64,000 nucleotides of DNA. It comes from Cetobacterium somerae ATCC BAA-474 (GTDB taxonomy: Bacteria; Fusobacteriota; Fusobacteriia; Fusobacteriales; Fusobacteriaceae). Made by a program: the position numbers and the translations under genes. The first letter of the stretch is position 1, and every line of letters begins with the position of its first letter. The stretch spans positions 1-64,000 of the forward strand of contig NZ_KI518071.1 of assembly GCF_000479045.1 (NCBI RefSeq), written 5' to 3'. Under the pieces are notes generated by a model. That model saw only the letters and a program-made list of their open reading frames with translations, was not told the DNA's origin and made no database searches. Of this stretch, positions 8,658 through 15,804 are shown piece after piece.

Positions 8658-8687
8658 TTGACTTGAATACTAGTGTAATACTATAAT
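8658..8687 (+). promoter_or_regulatory. Promoter of the hdr-flx-frd operon
   Basis: TTGACT (8658-8663), an 18-base spacer and TATAAT (8682-8687) lie about 90 nt before hdrB. It is the only strong promoter-like match seen upstream of the ten-gene operon. Confidence 0.75.
8666..8683 (+). repeat. Direct repeat AATACTA x2 within the hdr promoter
   Basis: AATACTA occurs at 8666-8672 and 8677-8683, with an 11-bp period (one helical turn). It lies between the -35 and -10 and overlaps the -10. The placement is typical of a tandem regulator-binding site; the regulator is unknown. Confidence 0.45.
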
Positions 8688-8777
8688 TTTAATTAAAAAC
8701 TGTTCTTTAAACGAATTATAGTACTTATTTTCAGAACAAAAATTTTTGAAAAAATACTTTTAAAATGGAGGGATAAA

Positions 8778-9566
8778 ATGAAGTATAGTTACTATCCAGG
8801 ATGTACTTTAAAAACTAAAGCAACTAAATTGGAGAGTTATGCTTTAGAAGCAGCAAAAAAGCTAAATATTTCATTAGAAGAGATTGAAAATTGGCAATGC
8901 TGTGGGGGAGTATATCCTCAAAGTGATGGGGAAGTAGCACAAAAACTTTCATCTGTTAGAAGTTTAATATCAGCAAGAGATAAAGAAGAGAAACTTTTGA
9001 CTCTTTGTTCAGCTTGTCACAATGTTATTAAAAGAGTTAATAACGATATTAAAACAAAAGAAAACGTAAGAAAGAAGGCTAATTTATATTTAGAAGTTGA
9101 AAATGAGTATAAGGGAGAAACTGAGGTAGTTCATTATTTAGAAATGTTAAAAAATGATGTAACTTTTGATATTTTAAAGGAAAAGGTTGAAAATTCATTA
9201 AATGGAAGAAGAATAGGGGCATATTATGGATGTCTTTTGTTAAGACCCCAAAAGGAGATGACGTTTGATAATCCAGAAAATCCAACTATAATAGAGGATT
9301 TTATAGAAGCGCTAGGAGGAAAAGCCATAAAATATCCATATAGAACTGAATGTTGTGGAGGGTATTTAGCTGTAAATAATAAAAAATTAGCTGAAAATAT
9401 GAGTGATAAGATTATTAAATCAGCTGAATTAAGCGAAATAGAGGAAATAATAACTGCATGTCCTCTTTGTAAATATAATTTAGAAAAAAAAGATTCTAAA
9501 ATTAAAGTCACATATTTTACAGAATTGTTAGCAGAAGCTTTAAATCTTAAAACAGAGGAGGAATAA
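8778..9566 (+). CDS. hdrB: Heterodisulfide reductase subunit B-like (HdrB)
   Basis: A 262-residue protein with two complete CCG motifs: C9, C41-C42, C77, C80 and C152, C192-C193, C228, C231. In characterised HdrB each such motif binds a noncubane [4Fe-4S] cluster where disulfide or related chemistry takes place. It is the first gene of the operon, preceded by an ATGGAGGG-type ribosome site and a TTGACT/TATAAT promoter, and its stop overlaps the start of hdrC (TAATG). In methanogens HdrB reduces CoM-S-S-CoB; that substrate is not expected here. HdrB-like CCG domains also occur fused to the Fe-S subunit of thiol:fumarate reductase, so this subunit may pass electrons to the fumarate reductase encoded downstream (inference). 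Confidence 0.93.
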   Translation: MKYSYYPGCTLKTKATKLESYALEAAKKLNISLEEIENWQCCGGVYPQSDGEVAQKLSSVRSLISARDKEEKLLTLCSACHNVIKRVNNDIKTKENVRKKANLYLEVENEYKGETEVVHYLEMLKNDVTFDILKEKVENSLNGRRIGAYYGCLLLRPQKEMTFDNPENPTIIEDFIEALGGKAIKYPYRTECCGGYLAVNNKKLAENMSDKIIKSAELSEIEEIITACPLCKYNLEKKDSKIKVTYFTELLAEALNLKTEEE

Positions 9567-9976
9567 TGATTAGGGAGAAAAAAAATCCTAAAAAAAATTC
9601 AGAGGTTCAAAAAATAATTGAACTGAGTAAAGAAAAAATAGATGATTGTATGCAATGTGGAAAGTGTTCAGCAGGTTGTCCTGCAAATGCTGGAATGGAT
9701 ATTTTACCTCATCAAGTTATAAGATTTTTGCAAATTGGAGATGTAAAAAAATTAAGAGAATCAAAGTCTATTTGGAATTGTGCAGCTTGTTTTACTTGTG
9801 AATCGCGATGCCCAAGAGATGTAAGTGTTTCAAAATTAATGGAAGCAGTAAGACAAACAGTTGTTAGAAAACAAGGAGAGGATAGATTGACTCCTGAAGT
9901 TGTTTCAAAATTAATGAGAGATAGAGATATGCCACAACAAGCAGTTGTAAGTGGTTTTCGTAAATATAGTAAATAA
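9566..9976 (+). CDS. hdrC: Heterodisulfide reductase subunit C-like, 2x[4Fe-4S]
   Basis: A 136-residue small iron-sulfur protein with two ferredoxin motifs: CMQCGKCSAGCP (around residue 30) and CAACFTCESRCP (around residue 70). These would bind two [4Fe-4S] clusters and relay electrons between HdrA and HdrB. The length and spacing fit HdrC. The start ATG overlaps the hdrB stop by one base, which implies translational coupling and stoichiometric production. After the second motif the helical segment VSKLMEAVRQ is typical of HdrC. A 26-base gap with a GGGAGG site separates it from hdrA. Confidence 0.93.
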   Translation: MIREKKNPKKNSEVQKIIELSKEKIDDCMQCGKCSAGCPANAGMDILPHQVIRFLQIGDVKKLRESKSIWNCAACFTCESRCPRDVSVSKLMEAVRQTVVRKQGEDRLTPEVVSKLMRDRDMPQQAVVSGFRKYSK

Positions 9977-10002
9977 TTTTTTTTGTTAAGGGAGGAAAAT
10001 CA

Positions 10003-11985
10003 GTGCGTAAAGTAGGGGTATTTGTTTGTTGGTGTGGAAGTAATATTGCTGGTACTGTCGATGTAGAAAAAGTAAGAGATGCAGTGAAAGATATGCCAGG
10101 GGTAGTACATTCAGTAGATTACCAATATATGTGCTCAGAGGTAGGTCAAAACTATTTAAAAGATGCTATAAAAGAAAAAGGATTAGATAGAATAGTCGTT
10201 GCTTCTTGTTCACCTAGAATGCATGAAGCAACATTTAGAAAAGCAGCAGAATCAGCTGGATTGAATCCATATTTAGTAGAGATAGCAAATATAAGAGAAC
10301 ACTGTTCTTGGGTTCACAAAGATAAGGAAGTAGGAACTGAAAAAGCCATATCCTTAACAAAGGCAGCCATAGCTAAAGCAACTTTAAATGAAGAATTAAT
10401 AGCAGGAACTACTGCAGTTGAAAAAAGAGCTTTAGTAATAGGTGGAGGAATAGCAGGGATTCAGACAGCTTTGGATATTGCTGACGCAGGATACTTAGTT
10501 GATATAGTTGAGCAAGCTCCTACAATTGGAGGAAAAATGGCTCAAATAGATAAAACATTCCCTACATTAGATTGTTCGGCATGTATATTAACGCCAAAAA
10601 TGGTTGATGCAGCAGCACATCCAAATATAACACTATATACATATAGTGAAGTAGAAAATGTAAGTGGGTTTGTAGGTAACTTTAATGTAGCTATAAAGAA
10701 AAAACCAAGATATGTAGATATGGATAAATGCACTGGATGTGGAGTTTGTATAGAGAAATGTCCATCTAAAAAAGGAAAAAGTGAATTTGAAGAGGGATTA
10801 GCCACAAGAACAGCAATTTATACTCCATTTGCTCAGTCTGTACCAAAAGTTCCAGTTATAGATAAGGAACAATGTTTAAAGTTCAAAACTGGAAAGTGTG
10901 GAGTATGCTCTATAGTTTGTGGAACTAAGGCTATAAAATTTGATCAAGAAGAGGAGATTATTAATCAAAAATATGGAGCTATAGTTTTAGCAACTGGATT
11001 TGACTTAATAAAATTAGATGAATTTGGAGAATATCATTATGATCATCCAGATGTTATAACAGGTCTTGAATTTGAAAGATTAACAAATGCAGCAGGACCT
11101 ACAAAAGGAAAATTTGTAAAGCCTTCAAATGGAGAAAGACCAAAAAAAGTTGTTTTTGTTCAGTGCGTTGGCTCAAGAGATAAAAGTGAAAGAGGAAAAT
11201 CATATTGCTCGAAGATATGTTGTATGTATACAGCCAAGCATGCTATGTTAATAAAAGATAAATATCCAGATACAGAAGTTTATGTATTTTATATAGATGT
11301 ACGTACTCCTGGTAAGAATTTTGATGAATTCCAAAGAAGAGCTGTAGAAGAATACGGGGTTCACTATATAAAAGGAATGGTTGGAAAAGTTATGCCAGAA
11401 GGATCTAAACTAATGGTTCAAGCTGTAGATACGTTATCAGGAGTACCATTAGAAATAGATGCAGATATGGTAGTATTAGCCTCAGCAACATCAGCTAAGC
11501 CAGACGCAGTAGCATTAAAAAGAAAATTAAATATAAGTGGGGATTTAAATAACTTCTTTACGGAAGCTCACCCAAAGTTAAAACCTGTAGAAACAGCCTC
11601 AGCTGGAATATATTTAGCAGGAGCATGTCAAGGACCAAAAGATATACCTGAAACAGTAGCACAAGCTAGTGCGGCAGCAGCAAAAGCAATAATTTTATTA
11701 AGCAAAAAAGAGTTAACAAATAATGCCTGTGTGTCTAATGTAAATAAAAATATTTGTAGTGGATGTAAAGCTTGTTCGAAGATGTGTCCATATGATGCTA
11801 TAAAAGTTAAAATGATGGATATATATGATCATGGGAAAGTTGTAAGAAAAGAAGTGGCTGAAGTGAATGAAGCTCTATGCCAAGGGTGTGGAGGATGTAC
11901 TGTTTCTTGTCGTCCAGGTGCAATAGATTTAAAAGGATTTACAAATAAACAGATAATGGCGGAGGTAGACGCAATATGTCTTTAG
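10003..11985 (+). CDS. hdrA: Heterodisulfide reductase subunit A-like flavoprotein (HdrA)
   Basis: A 660-residue protein of full HdrA length. Order: an N-terminal domain with CWCG and ASCSPRMHE (residues 1-140), the FAD-binding Rossmann motif GGGIAG (about 150) with IGGKMAQIDKTFPTLDCSACIL, an inserted Fe-S region (CTGCGVCIEKCP, then further Cys at CLKFKTGKCGVCSIVC), the rest of the flavin domain (LATGFD, IYLAGACQGPKDIPE), and a C-terminal 2x[4Fe-4S] ferredoxin (CSGCKACSKMCP, CQGCGGCTVSCRP). In Hdr complexes HdrA carries the bifurcating FAD and is the ferredoxin-reactive subunit. The start is GTG after GGGAGGAAAATCA. Its 3' end overlaps flxD by 10 bases. Confidence 0.95.
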   Translation: MRKVGVFVCWCGSNIAGTVDVEKVRDAVKDMPGVVHSVDYQYMCSEVGQNYLKDAIKEKGLDRIVVASCSPRMHEATFRKAAESAGLNPYLVEIANIREHCSWVHKDKEVGTEKAISLTKAAIAKATLNEELIAGTTAVEKRALVIGGGIAGIQTALDIADAGYLVDIVEQAPTIGGKMAQIDKTFPTLDCSACILTPKMVDAAAHPNITLYTYSEVENVSGFVGNFNVAIKKKPRYVDMDKCTGCGVCIEKCPSKKGKSEFEEGLATRTAIYTPFAQSVPKVPVIDKEQCLKFKTGKCGVCSIVCGTKAIKFDQEEEIINQKYGAIVLATGFDLIKLDEFGEYHYDHPDVITGLEFERLTNAAGPTKGKFVKPSNGERPKKVVFVQCVGSRDKSERGKSYCSKICCMYTAKHAMLIKDKYPDTEVYVFYIDVRTPGKNFDEFQRRAVEEYGVHYIKGMVGKVMPEGSKLMVQAVDTLSGVPLEIDADMVVLASATSAKPDAVALKRKLNISGDLNNFFTEAHPKLKPVETASAGIYLAGACQGPKDIPETVAQASAAAAKAIILLSKKELTNNACVSNVNKNICSGCKACSKMCPYDAIKVKMMDIYDHGKVVRKEVAEVNEALCQGCGGCTVSCRPGAIDLKGFTNKQIMAEVDAICL

Positions 11986-12425
11986 AAATAAATAAAACAG
12001 AAGAGTTCAAACCTTTAATAGTTGCTTTTTGTTGCAACTGGTGTAGCTATGCAGGTGCAGATTTAGCAGGAACGAGTAGATTAAATTATCCAGCTAATGT
12101 AAAAATAATCCGTGTACCATGTTCATGTAGAGTTAATCCAAATTTTGTTCTTCGTGCTTTTCAAAAAGGAGCAGATGGAGTTGTAATGGCAGGATGTCAT
12201 CCAGGGGATTGTCATTATTCAACAGGAAATTATTATACAAGAAGACGTTTCTCGGTTTTTACTAATCTTCTTCAATTTATGGGAGTAGAGAAAGATAGAT
12301 TTAAAGTTGATTGGATATCAGCAGCAGAAGCAAATAAATTTTCTACAGTTATGAATGATATTTTAGAAAAAGTTCATAAATTAGGACCAAACAGAAAGTT
12401 GAGGGATATGAGATGGGAAAGATAG
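11976..12425 (+). CDS. flxD: MvhD/FlxD-like [2Fe-2S] electron-transfer subunit
   Basis: A 149-residue homologue of MvhD, the [2Fe-2S] protein that hands electrons to HdrA in hydrogenase-Hdr and Flx-Hdr complexes. Visible cysteine clusters: AFCCNWCSYAG, RVPCSCRVNP and AGCHPGDCHY. It overlaps hdrA by 10 bases and the next gene by 13, so the module is tightly coupled. In Desulfovibrio FlxABCD-HdrABC, FlxD plays this linker role; the presence of three more Flx-like genes downstream supports the same assignment here. No hydrogenase or formate dehydrogenase gene is nearby, so the electron donor should be the FlxA branch. Confidence 0.9.
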   Translation: MSLEINKTEEFKPLIVAFCCNWCSYAGADLAGTSRLNYPANVKIIRVPCSCRVNPNFVLRAFQKGADGVVMAGCHPGDCHYSTGNYYTRRRFSVFTNLLQFMGVEKDRFKVDWISAAEANKFSTVMNDILEKVHKLGPNRKLRDMRWER

Positions 12426-13207
12426 AGATATTATTAGAAGCAAAAGAGGATTTAATAGCAAAAAAAATAGATGTGATAATAGGTTGGAAAAAAGAGGATA
12501 ATTCTATTGAATCGATTCCAACTTTCGTAGAGAATTTAGAAGAGTTTGAAACACTTATAATTGATGATTACTGTGTAAATAATTTATCTAAATATTTAAT
12601 AGATGAAGCAAATAACGGAAGAAAAGTAGGGGTTTTCTTAAAAAAATGTGATGAAAAAGGTTTTGAGCAAATTGTAATGGATAATAGAATAGTTAAAGAA
12701 AATATTGTTACTTATAAAATATCTTGTAATGGAATGAAGAATTTTATGACGAATGAGATATTTAGAAAATGTGAAGAATGTTTAGATGAAACGATAGATA
12801 AATATTCTGATGTCAAAGAGATAGAAGAGATGAGTTATGATGAAAGATATGAGTATTGGATGGGAGAGATGTCTAAATGTATTAGATGTAATGCCTGTAG
12901 AAATATTTGTCCTGCTTGTAATTGTGAAACTTGTGTTTTTGAGAATAAAAATGAAGATGTTCTAGGAAAAGCTAATAATGAAAGTGAAACAGGATTCTAT
13001 CAAATTATAAGAGCTTATCATGTAGCAGGAAGATGTTCTGACTGTGGTGAGTGTGAAAGAATTTGTCCAGTCGGAATTCCTTTAGGAAAGATAAATAGAA
13101 AAATAATAAAGGATTTAGATGAACTTTATGGTGCTGAAGAAGATACGTTATCAAACTATAATATAGAGGATAAAGATAGTTTCACAGAGAAAAAGGGAGG
13201 GAAATAA
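12413..13207 (+). CDS. flxC: FlxC-like 2x[4Fe-4S] protein
   Basis: A 264-residue protein. The N-terminal half (1-145) resembles no catalytic domain I recognise; the C-terminal half carries two ferredoxin motifs, CIRCNACRNICPACNCETC (around residue 158) and CSDCGECERICPVGIP (around residue 203). The extra cysteines after the first motif (CNCETC) are typical of this family. Position and composition match FlxC of the Flx-Hdr module, an electron relay between FlxA/B and FlxD (established for the family by gene context; detailed function inferred). It overlaps flxD by 13 bases and touches flxB (stop-start TAATG). The C-terminus is acidic and lysine-rich. Confidence 0.82.
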   Translation: MGKIEILLEAKEDLIAKKIDVIIGWKKEDNSIESIPTFVENLEEFETLIIDDYCVNNLSKYLIDEANNGRKVGVFLKKCDEKGFEQIVMDNRIVKENIVTYKISCNGMKNFMTNEIFRKCEECLDETIDKYSDVKEIEEMSYDERYEYWMGEMSKCIRCNACRNICPACNCETCVFENKNEDVLGKANNESETGFYQIIRAYHVAGRCSDCGECERICPVGIPLGKINRKIIKDLDELYGAEEDTLSNYNIEDKDSFTEKKGGK

Positions 13208-14241
13208 TGAAAAAGTTATCTAAAAAAAATTTAAATGCCCTTTGGGAAATTATAAATGAAGAGTATAACTTATTTCTTCCTAAAAAAGATAGAGGGATAC
13301 TAAAGTTTAAAAATTTTATAGAGGAGGGAGAAGTAGATTTAGAAACTTTAAAAACAACAGTCCCTTTAAAAAACTTTGTATTTCCTCAAAATGAAACATA
13401 TTTAAAATTTAAGACAGAGAATAAAAAAATAAAATTTAAAGTAGAAGGGGTTTCAGAAGAAAAATATGTAATTTTTGGTGCTAGACCTTGCGATATTAAA
13501 TCATTAGAAATATTAGATAATATTTTTTTAAGAGAACCAGTTGATACGTATTATAAGGCTCATAGAGATAGAGGTATTATAATATCTTTAGCTTGTAACA
13601 CTATTGAAAGTAGTTGTTTTTGCGAAATTTTTGGAATAGAGCCAACATCAATTTTTAAATCTACAGATATATCCCTAGTTGATTGTGGGGACTTCTATTA
13701 TTGGAATGAAGTAACTGAAGAGGGTAAGATATTAACAGAAAAGCTTAAAAATATTTTAGAAAACATAGAAGAAGTAGATAAAGAGTTACATGAAAATAGG
13801 AAAGAGATTATCAAAAAAAAATCAGAAGAAAATATTTTGAATAGTTTAGAAATAAATAAGATTGGAGAGCTAAAAGAAGTTTTTGAAAATGAAAAAGTAT
13901 GGAAAGAGTTGTCAAGAAGATGTTTAGCTTGTGGATCGTGTACATATGTTTGTCCAACTTGTCACTGTTATGATGTAAAAGATTATGCTGGAAATAATAG
14001 TGGTGAAAGATTTAGATGTTGGGATTCGTGTATGTATTCAGAATTTACTTTAATGGCACATGGAAACCCTAGAACAACTCAAATGCAAAGAGTAAGACAG
14101 AGGTTTATGCATAAATTAGTATATTATCCAAATAATCACGATGGAATTTATTCTTGTGTTGGATGTGGAAGATGTATAGAAAAGTGCCCGGTGCATATTG
14201 ATATAGTAAAAGTAATAAAAAAATTGGCGGTGAATAAATAA
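13207..14241 (+). CDS. flxB: FlxB-like 4Fe-4S dicluster protein
   Basis: A 344-residue protein related to the beta subunit of sulfhydrogenase/anaerobic sulfite reductase A and FlxB. An N-terminal domain with FGARPCDIKSLEILD and SLACNTIESSCFC (residues 1-220) precedes a dicluster ferredoxin domain: CLACGSCTYVCPTCHCYD (around 239), RCWDSCM (around 273) and CVGCGRCIEKCPVHI (around 319). In these modules the protein transfers electrons from the flavin subunit FlxA to the other Fe-S subunits. It is joined to both neighbours by one-base stop/start overlaps, so it belongs firmly to the operon. Confidence 0.86.
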   Translation: MKKLSKKNLNALWEIINEEYNLFLPKKDRGILKFKNFIEEGEVDLETLKTTVPLKNFVFPQNETYLKFKTENKKIKFKVEGVSEEKYVIFGARPCDIKSLEILDNIFLREPVDTYYKAHRDRGIIISLACNTIESSCFCEIFGIEPTSIFKSTDISLVDCGDFYYWNEVTEEGKILTEKLKNILENIEEVDKELHENRKEIIKKKSEENILNSLEINKIGELKEVFENEKVWKELSRRCLACGSCTYVCPTCHCYDVKDYAGNNSGERFRCWDSCMYSEFTLMAHGNPRTTQMQRVRQRFMHKLVYYPNNHDGIYSCVGCGRCIEKCPVHIDIVKVIKKLAVNK

Positions 14242-15080
14242 TGGCTTGTACATGTCATGAAAAGGACCCATTGGTTCCACAAATAGCAAAATTAGAATTT
14301 GTAAGAAGAGATACACCAGATGTAACAACATTTAGAATAGTATCAGAGAATGGAAAGGCACCTTTTGAGTTTAAACCTGGGCAGTGTGCAATGATATCTG
14401 TACCACCTCTAGGGGAAGCTATTTTTTCAATAACGTCATCTCCAACTGAAGAGGGATATATAGAGTGTAGTATAAAAAAATGTGGTGTTGTAACAGATTA
14501 TTTACATACATTAGAAGCAGGAGACGAAATTGGAATAAGAGGACCATACGGAAATAATTTTCCTGTGGAATTACTAAAAGGAAAAGACTTATTATTTATA
14601 GGTGGAGGAATTGGATTGGCACCTTTAAGATCGGTTATAAATTATGTTATGGATAGAAGAGATGAATTTGGAAAAGTTGATATAGTTTATGGTGCTAGAA
14701 CACCAGAAGACTTAGTTCATCCAAAAGATATATTTGAAGTTTGGCCAAAATCGGAAAATACAGATGTATACTTAACAGTTGATAAAGAGGCAGAAAATTG
14801 GAATGGACATGTTGGTTTTGTTCCAAGTTATATAAAAGAATTAGAGTTTAATACTAATAAGGTAGCTCTTGTTTGTGGTCCTCCAATAATGATTAAATAT
14901 GTTCTTCAAGGACTTGAAGAGTTGGGATTTAAAAAAGAGCAGGTTTATACAACTTTAGAATTAAAAATGAAGTGTGGATTTGGAAAATGTGGACGTTGTA
15001 ATATAGGGGATAAATATGTATGTAAAGATGGACCTGTATTTAGATGTGATGAAATAACAGAGCTTCCAGACGAATATTAA
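14241..15080 (+). CDS. flxA: FlxA-like FAD/NAD(P)H-binding oxidoreductase
   Basis: A 279-residue ferredoxin-NADP reductase-fold protein. The FAD domain (15-100) contains FKPGQCAMISVPPLGEA and SITSSP; the NAD(P) domain has FIGGGIGLAPLRSVI and CGPPIMIKYV. The C-terminus has a CGFGKCGRCNIGDKYVC cluster motif, likely [2Fe-2S]. It resembles the gamma subunit of sulfhydrogenase and FlxA, which oxidises NADH (inferred from family work on Flx-Hdr). This makes it the probable electron entry point of the operon's complex. It starts one base into the flxB stop and is followed after 25 bases, with an AGGAGGAG site, by the iron-sulfur subunit of the fumarate reductase. Confidence 0.9.
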   Translation: MACTCHEKDPLVPQIAKLEFVRRDTPDVTTFRIVSENGKAPFEFKPGQCAMISVPPLGEAIFSITSSPTEEGYIECSIKKCGVVTDYLHTLEAGDEIGIRGPYGNNFPVELLKGKDLLFIGGGIGLAPLRSVINYVMDRRDEFGKVDIVYGARTPEDLVHPKDIFEVWPKSENTDVYLTVDKEAENWNGHVGFVPSYIKELEFNTNKVALVCGPPIMIKYVLQGLEELGFKKEQVYTTLELKMKCGFGKCGRCNIGDKYVCKDGPVFRCDEITELPDEY

Positions 15081-15105
15081 TCTTTATTAGGAGGAGAATA
15101 AGAAA

Positions 15106-15786
15106 GTGACAGATAAAAAAATGGTGGATATATATATATTGGGTAAAAAATACACAGTACCGAATACGTTAACAATAATGGAATCAATGGAATATGCTGG
15201 TTATCAGTTAAAAAGAGGTTGTGGATGCAGATCTGGATTTTGTGGTGCATGTGCAACAGTTTATAGAGTAAAAGGGAATAAGGAAATGAAAGTTGTTTTA
15301 GCTTGCCAAAGTAAGGTTGAAGACAATATGTATCTGACTCAGATTCCATTTTTCCCAGGAGATAAAGGGATATATAATATAGATAAATTAGATTCTACAG
15401 CAGATTCTATTGCGAAATATTATCCTGAAATTTATAAGTGTATTGGATGTAATTCTTGTACAAAAGGGTGTTCACAAGGTTTGGATGTAATGCAGTATAT
15501 TGGTTACGCTCAAAGAGGAGAATTAGAAAAGTGTGCTCATACATCTTTTGATTGTGTGTCTTGTGGAATATGTGCAACTAGATGTCCAGCTGGAATAACT
15601 CATTATAATGTTGGACTTTTAGCACGTAGATTAACAGGAAAATATATTTCAGCTGAAACAAAGCACTTGAATGATAGAGTAAAGGAAATAGAAGATGGAG
15701 AGCATGATTTAGCTTTAGAGGAGCTTATGAAAAAAGATATATCAGAATTAAAAAATTTATATAATAATAGAGATATCACAAAATAG
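15106..15786 (+). CDS. frdB: Fumarate reductase/succinate dehydrogenase-type iron-sulfur subunit
   Basis: A 226-residue FrdB/TfrB-like subunit. A plant-type [2Fe-2S] domain has C39, C41, C46, C49 and C67. It is followed by two full ferredoxin motifs, CIGCNSCTKGCS (C112-C122) and CVSCGICATRCP (C150-C160). Quinone-linked FrdB usually has one 4Fe and one 3Fe motif; two complete CxxCxxCxxxC motifs are more like thiol:fumarate reductase subunit B. TfrB, however, carries a C-terminal HdrB-like CCG domain, which is absent here and may be supplied by the separate hdrB. The start is GTG after AGGAGGAG. No membrane-anchor genes (frdC/D) are present, so a soluble enzyme is likely. Confidence 0.85.
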   Translation: MTDKKMVDIYILGKKYTVPNTLTIMESMEYAGYQLKRGCGCRSGFCGACATVYRVKGNKEMKVVLACQSKVEDNMYLTQIPFFPGDKGIYNIDKLDSTADSIAKYYPEIYKCIGCNSCTKGCSQGLDVMQYIGYAQRGELEKCAHTSFDCVSCGICATRCPAGITHYNVGLLARRLTGKYISAETKHLNDRVKEIEDGEHDLALEELMKKDISELKNLYNNRDITK

Positions 15787-15804
15787 AAATTTGGAGGAGA
15801 GTTA

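Larger units (their letters stand above)
8433..8777. other. Divergent control region between dcuC and the hdr-flx-frd operon (345 bp)
   Basis: No gene is seen. The region holds the consensus dcuC promoter on the minus strand, the hdrB promoter on the plus strand about 100 bp away, and a 7-bp direct repeat over the latter's spacer and -10. Long leaders (about 90 nt on each side) leave room for further control; no known riboswitch was recognised. Confidence 0.7.

Noticed and set aside
8778-13207. Interpreting the Hdr cluster as methanogenic or hydrogenase-linked
   Set aside because: No coenzyme M/B, hydrogenase or formate dehydrogenase genes are present; FlxABC-like genes supply the electron input.
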